In this document: piece by piece, positions 4,094 through 6,526 of the stretch
Layout: each line of letters opens with the position of its first letter
How positions within the stretch are numbered: position 1 is the first letter of the stretch
Assembly: GCA_020328135.1 (NCBI GenBank)
Contig: JAIXNA010000060.1
Location: 1-6,526, forward strand
Origin: Candidatus Endomicrobiellum dinenymphae
GTDB lineage: Bacteria; Elusimicrobiota; Endomicrobiia; Endomicrobiales; Endomicrobiaceae
DNA: 6,526 bases
Direction of reading: 5' to 3'
The notes under the pieces: model-generated
What the model was told of the DNA's origin: nothing
What the model saw: only the letters and a program-made list of their open reading frames with translations
Databases searched by the model: none
Made by a program: the position numbers and the translations under genes

Positions 4094-6397
4094 TTACTTT
4101 TTTTCTTTTATCCTTAAATCTGTAAATGATTTTACTATAAATACAACTGAAATAATAAAAAATATCGCTGCAAGACCTGCATTCAATGCGCCTTTTGTAG
4201 AAAGAGCTAACGCGAGATCCAGCGCAAGAAGTCCGAAAAGCGTTGTAAATTTAATTATGGGGTTCATCGCGACGGAAGAAGTATCTTTGAAGGGATCTCC
4301 TACTGTATCGCCAACAACTGTAGCTTTGTGCAATTCTGTTCCCTTTTCACGCAAATCAACTTCAACATATTTCTTAGCATTGTCCCATGCCCCGCCGGCA
4401 TTTGCCATAAAAATAGCCTGAAACAAACCAAACAACGCTATTGAAATAAGATATCCTATAAAAAAATAAGGTTCAATAAATGCAAATGCAAGAGTTGTAA
4501 AGAAAACAACCATGAATAAATTTATCATGCCTTTCTGAGCATATTTTGTGCAAATTTCAACAACTTTCTTAGAATCTTCAATCGAAGCTTTTTCTGCCGT
4601 ACCATCGAGTTTAATATTTCCTTTAATAAACTCTACGGCTTTATAAGCTCCGCTTGTTACGGCATGATTAGAAGCGCCTGCAAACCAGTAAATTACAGAC
4701 CCGCCTGCAATTAATCCTAACAAGAAAGGAGCATGCAACAACGAAAGATTTTCAAGACCTGTCGTAAGTCCTTCCGTAAGCATAACAATTGTTGAAAAAA
4801 TCATTGTTGTTGCGCCTACAACTGCAGTTCCTATAAGAACAGGTTTTGCAGTAGCTTTAAATGTGTTTCCTGCGCCGTCGTTTTCTTCAAGCAAAAGTTT
4901 TGATTTTTCAAAAGTAGGCTTAAATCCAAAGTCTTTCTCAATTTCTTTATCAACGTTAACAACATTTTCAATCAGTGATAATTCATATACTGACTGGGCA
5001 TTGTCTGTAACGGGTCCGTAAGAATCAACCGCAATTGTTACAGGTCCCATCCCCAAGAAACCAAATGCTACAAGACCAAAGGCAAATACCGCAGGAGCAA
5101 TCATAATTGTTCCTAATCCTAGCGAGCTTATTGCATAAGCAATACCCATAAGAACTATAATTGCGATGCCCATCCAATACGTGCTGAAATTTCCTGCTGT
5201 AAGACCTGCAAGAACGTTAAGAGATGCTCCGCCGCGCTTTGAAGAAGTAACAACATTTTGCACAAAAGCGCTTTTTACTGAAGTGAAAATTTTTACTATC
5301 TCGGGTATTATCGCGCCTGCAATTGTTCCGCAACTTATTATGAGAGAGAGCTTCCACCAAAGAGTTCCGTCTCCTAAATTGCTGATTACGAGGTTAGAAA
5401 CAACAAAAGTGAAGACTATTGAAACTATTGAAGTTATCCATACAAGCGATGTCAAAGGAGCTTCAAAGTTCATTTTGTCTGCTGCGGCATATTTAATTTT
5501 TGCAATAACAGAGTTAATTCCATAAGAAAGAGCGCTCGAGACGAGCATTATCAAACGCATTACAAAAATCCATACTAAAAGCTTAACCTGCAAAATAGGA
5601 TCGCTCACAGCAAGAACAATAAATGTTACCAAAGCAACGCCGGTAACACCGTAGGTTTCAAAACCGTCCGCAGTGGGACCTACAGAGTCGCCTGCATTGT
5701 CGCCGGTACAATCTGCAATAACGCCGGGGTTTCTTGCATCGTCTTCTTTAATATTGAACACAATTTTCATCAAATCTGAGCCAATGTCTGCAATTTTTGT
5801 AAAAATTCCACCTGCGATTCTAAGTACTGAAGCGCCGAGAGATTCGCCAATTGCAAAACCTATGAAGCATGCCCCTGAAAAATCTGAAGGGATGAAAAGA
5901 AGAATGACAAGCATTATGAAAAGCTCTACGCTTATCAAAAGCATTCCAATGCTCATACCTGCGCGAAGAGGTATCGCATAAAGAGAAAAAGGTTTCCCTT
6001 TCAAACTTGCAAAAGCTGTTCTTGAATTTGCAAAAGTGTTAATTCTCATGCCAAACCAAGCTACAGCGTAGCTTCCAAGAATTCCTATAATGCTGCAAAG
6101 CATAATTGCGGCAACCTTAATTGCAGCAAAATGTTCCAACCAGCCAAAATATACAACTATTATACATGCAAGCAAAACTTCAAGAATAATTATGAATTTA
6201 CCCTGAGTTACAAGATATGTTTTGCACGTTTCGTATATAAGTTCTGAAATTGATTTCATTGATTCATGCACAGGAAGATTTCTAATACCTAAAAAGTGAT
6301 AAATTCCAAACAACAAACCAAAAATACAGATAAGAAAACCGAATGTTAAAAGCGTTTTACCATCAACGGCGCTTCCAAAAAAACTCACAGAAGCCAA
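4094..6397 (-). CDS. hppA: Membrane-bound H+-translocating inorganic pyrophosphatase, K+-independent type
   Basis: HppA couples pyrophosphate hydrolysis to pumping of H+ (some relatives Na+) across the membrane, saving energy and removing the PPi made in biosynthesis. The 767-residue protein has about 16 hydrophobic helices. Substrate-site motifs are intact: FTKIADIGSDL at 199-209 (Asp204, Asp208), EDDARNP at 218-224, ADCTGDNAGDSVG at 228-240, AVDSYGPVTDNA at 456-467, GGAWDNAKKY at 668-677 and GDTVGDPFKD at 696-705. The ion gate pair is Asp244/Glu247 in ADGFETY, the glutamate position used by Na+ and most bacterial H+ pumps. GNTFKATAK at 510-518 has Lys514 where K+-dependent enzymes have alanine, indicating K+ independence. 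Divergent points are AGG for the usual GGG at 196-198, IVFNIK after the DL motif, and a longer segment at about 475-508. The start is a TTG at 6397: an in-frame TAA at 6404-6406 blocks any start further upstream within the native spacer, and AGGA lies 10 nt before. The right fold-back begins just upstream, so the promoter is missing. Confidence 0.95.
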   Translation of the reverse strand: MASVSFFGSAVDGKTLLTFGFLICIFGLLFGIYHFLGIRNLPVHESMKSISELIYETCKTYLVTQGKFIIILEVLLACIIVVYFGWLEHFAAIKVAAIMLCSIIGILGSYAVAWFGMRINTFANSRTAFASLKGKPFSLYAIPLRAGMSIGMLLISVELFIMLVILLFIPSDFSGACFIGFAIGESLGASVLRIAGGIFTKIADIGSDLMKIVFNIKEDDARNPGVIADCTGDNAGDSVGPTADGFETYGVTGVALVTFIVLAVSDPILQVKLLVWIFVMRLIMLVSSALSYGINSVIAKIKYAAADKMNFEAPLTSLVWITSIVSIVFTFVVSNLVISNLGDGTLWWKLSLIISCGTIAGAIIPEIVKIFTSVKSAFVQNVVTSSKRGGASLNVLAGLTAGNFSTYWMGIAIIVLMGIAYAISSLGLGTIMIAPAVFAFGLVAFGFLGMGPVTIAVDSYGPVTDNAQSVYELSLIENVVNVDKEIEKDFGFKPTFEKSKLLLEENDGAGNTFKATAKPVLIGTAVVGATTMIFSTIVMLTEGLTTGLENLSLLHAPFLLGLIAGGSVIYWFAGASNHAVTSGAYKAVEFIKGNIKLDGTAEKASIEDSKKVVEICTKYAQKGMINLFMVVFFTTLAFAFIEPYFFIGYLISIALFGLFQAIFMANAGGAWDNAKKYVEVDLREKGTELHKATVVGDTVGDPFKDTSSVAMNPIIKFTTLFGLLALDLALALSTKGALNAGLAAIFFIISVVFIVKSFTDLRIKEKK

Positions 6398-6526
6398 ATT
6401 TGGTTATTCCTGATTTGGCTTCTGTGAGTTTTTTTGGAAGCGCCGTTGATGGTAAAACGCTTTTAACATTCGGTTTTCTTATCTGTATTTTTGGTTTGTT
6501 GTTTGGAATTTATCACTTTTTAGGTA
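6286..6526. repeat. Right terminal fold-back (inverted duplication, likely amplification chimera)
   Basis: Bases 6286-6399 and 6413-6526 are reverse complements over 114 bp without a mismatch in the stretches compared, including matching runs of seven A and seven T, around a 13-nt spacer (6400-6412). The outer arm is an inverted copy of the first codons of hppA and ends abruptly with the window. As on the left, this marks an amplification or assembly chimera, and bases 6413-6526 should not be treated as genomic neighbours of hppA. Confidence 0.93.
6408..6411 (-). promoter_or_regulatory. Ribosome-binding site supporting a TTG start of hppA
   Basis: On the minus strand AGGA (6408-6411) stands 10 nt before TTG 6397. 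An in-frame TAA at 6404-6406 lies between them, and no ATG occurs in frame near the N-terminus before the first membrane helix. The only other early start is GTG at 6388, 19 nt from the AGGA. The call assumes that the 13-nt spacer 6400-6412 is native, as is clearly true of the spacer in the left fold-back. Confidence 0.4.

Noticed and set aside
5166..5981. Two plus-strand ORFs opposite hppA, and a minus-strand ORF at 3171-3461 inside the protease gene
   Set aside because: They lie wholly within strongly conserved genes in other frames and show no domains.
1..6526. A linear replicon with two hairpin telomeres
   Set aside because: The two ends share no sequence, have different arm and spacer lengths, and are made of tig and hppA coding sequence. 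An amplification artefact explains both with less.

Overview
The window is about 6.5 kb of AT-rich bacterial DNA. All four complete or nearly complete genes, and the one truncated gene, lie on the minus strand. From high to low coordinate they are: hppA, a membrane-bound proton-pumping pyrophosphatase; an M50-like membrane metalloprotease; a dolichol kinase/CDP-diglyceride-type lipid kinase; a secreted polysaccharide deacetylase; and tig (trigger factor), which lacks its 3' part. No rRNA, tRNA, CRISPR array, transposase or recognisable phage gene was found.

Both window ends are fold-backs. Bases 1-77 are the exact reverse complement of 218-294, around a 140-nt spacer. Bases 6413-6526 are the exact reverse complement of 6286-6399, around a 13-nt spacer. 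Each inverted copy begins inside or at the edge of a conserved housekeeping gene and destroys its continuity. This is the pattern of inverted chimeras made by multiple displacement amplification, so I read the window as a whole contig from a single-cell or low-input genome. The trustworthy sequence is about 78-6412.

Layout. 78-1015: tig. 1016-1839: a long, very AT-rich intergenic region with direct repeats, palindromes, a possible tig promoter, one possible 17-codon ORF, a phased TTGT(T/A)A repeat array, and three hairpins, the last with a T-rich tail. 1840-3781: a tightly overlapping three-gene cassette transcribed in the order protease, lipid kinase, deacetylase (4-bp and 13-bp overlaps), probably acting at the cell envelope. 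3782-4093: an intergenic stretch that is unusually GC-rich (about 49% over 3831-4070, counted by eye, against about 20% in 1201-1440) and rich in short inverted repeats. 4094-6397: hppA, with a probable TTG start.

Organism. The AT-rich composition, long decayed-looking intergenic regions, divergent K+-independent HppA and MDA-type ends would fit an uncultured host-associated bacterium. Elusimicrobiota (for example an Endomicrobium-like termite-gut symbiont) is my guess, but it rests on overall impression and not on a diagnostic marker.

I do not see a convincing new multi-gene system. The best candidates for something undescribed are the repeat array plus hairpin cluster at about 1537-1793, the envelope cassette, and the repeat-like GC-rich island at 3830-4080.
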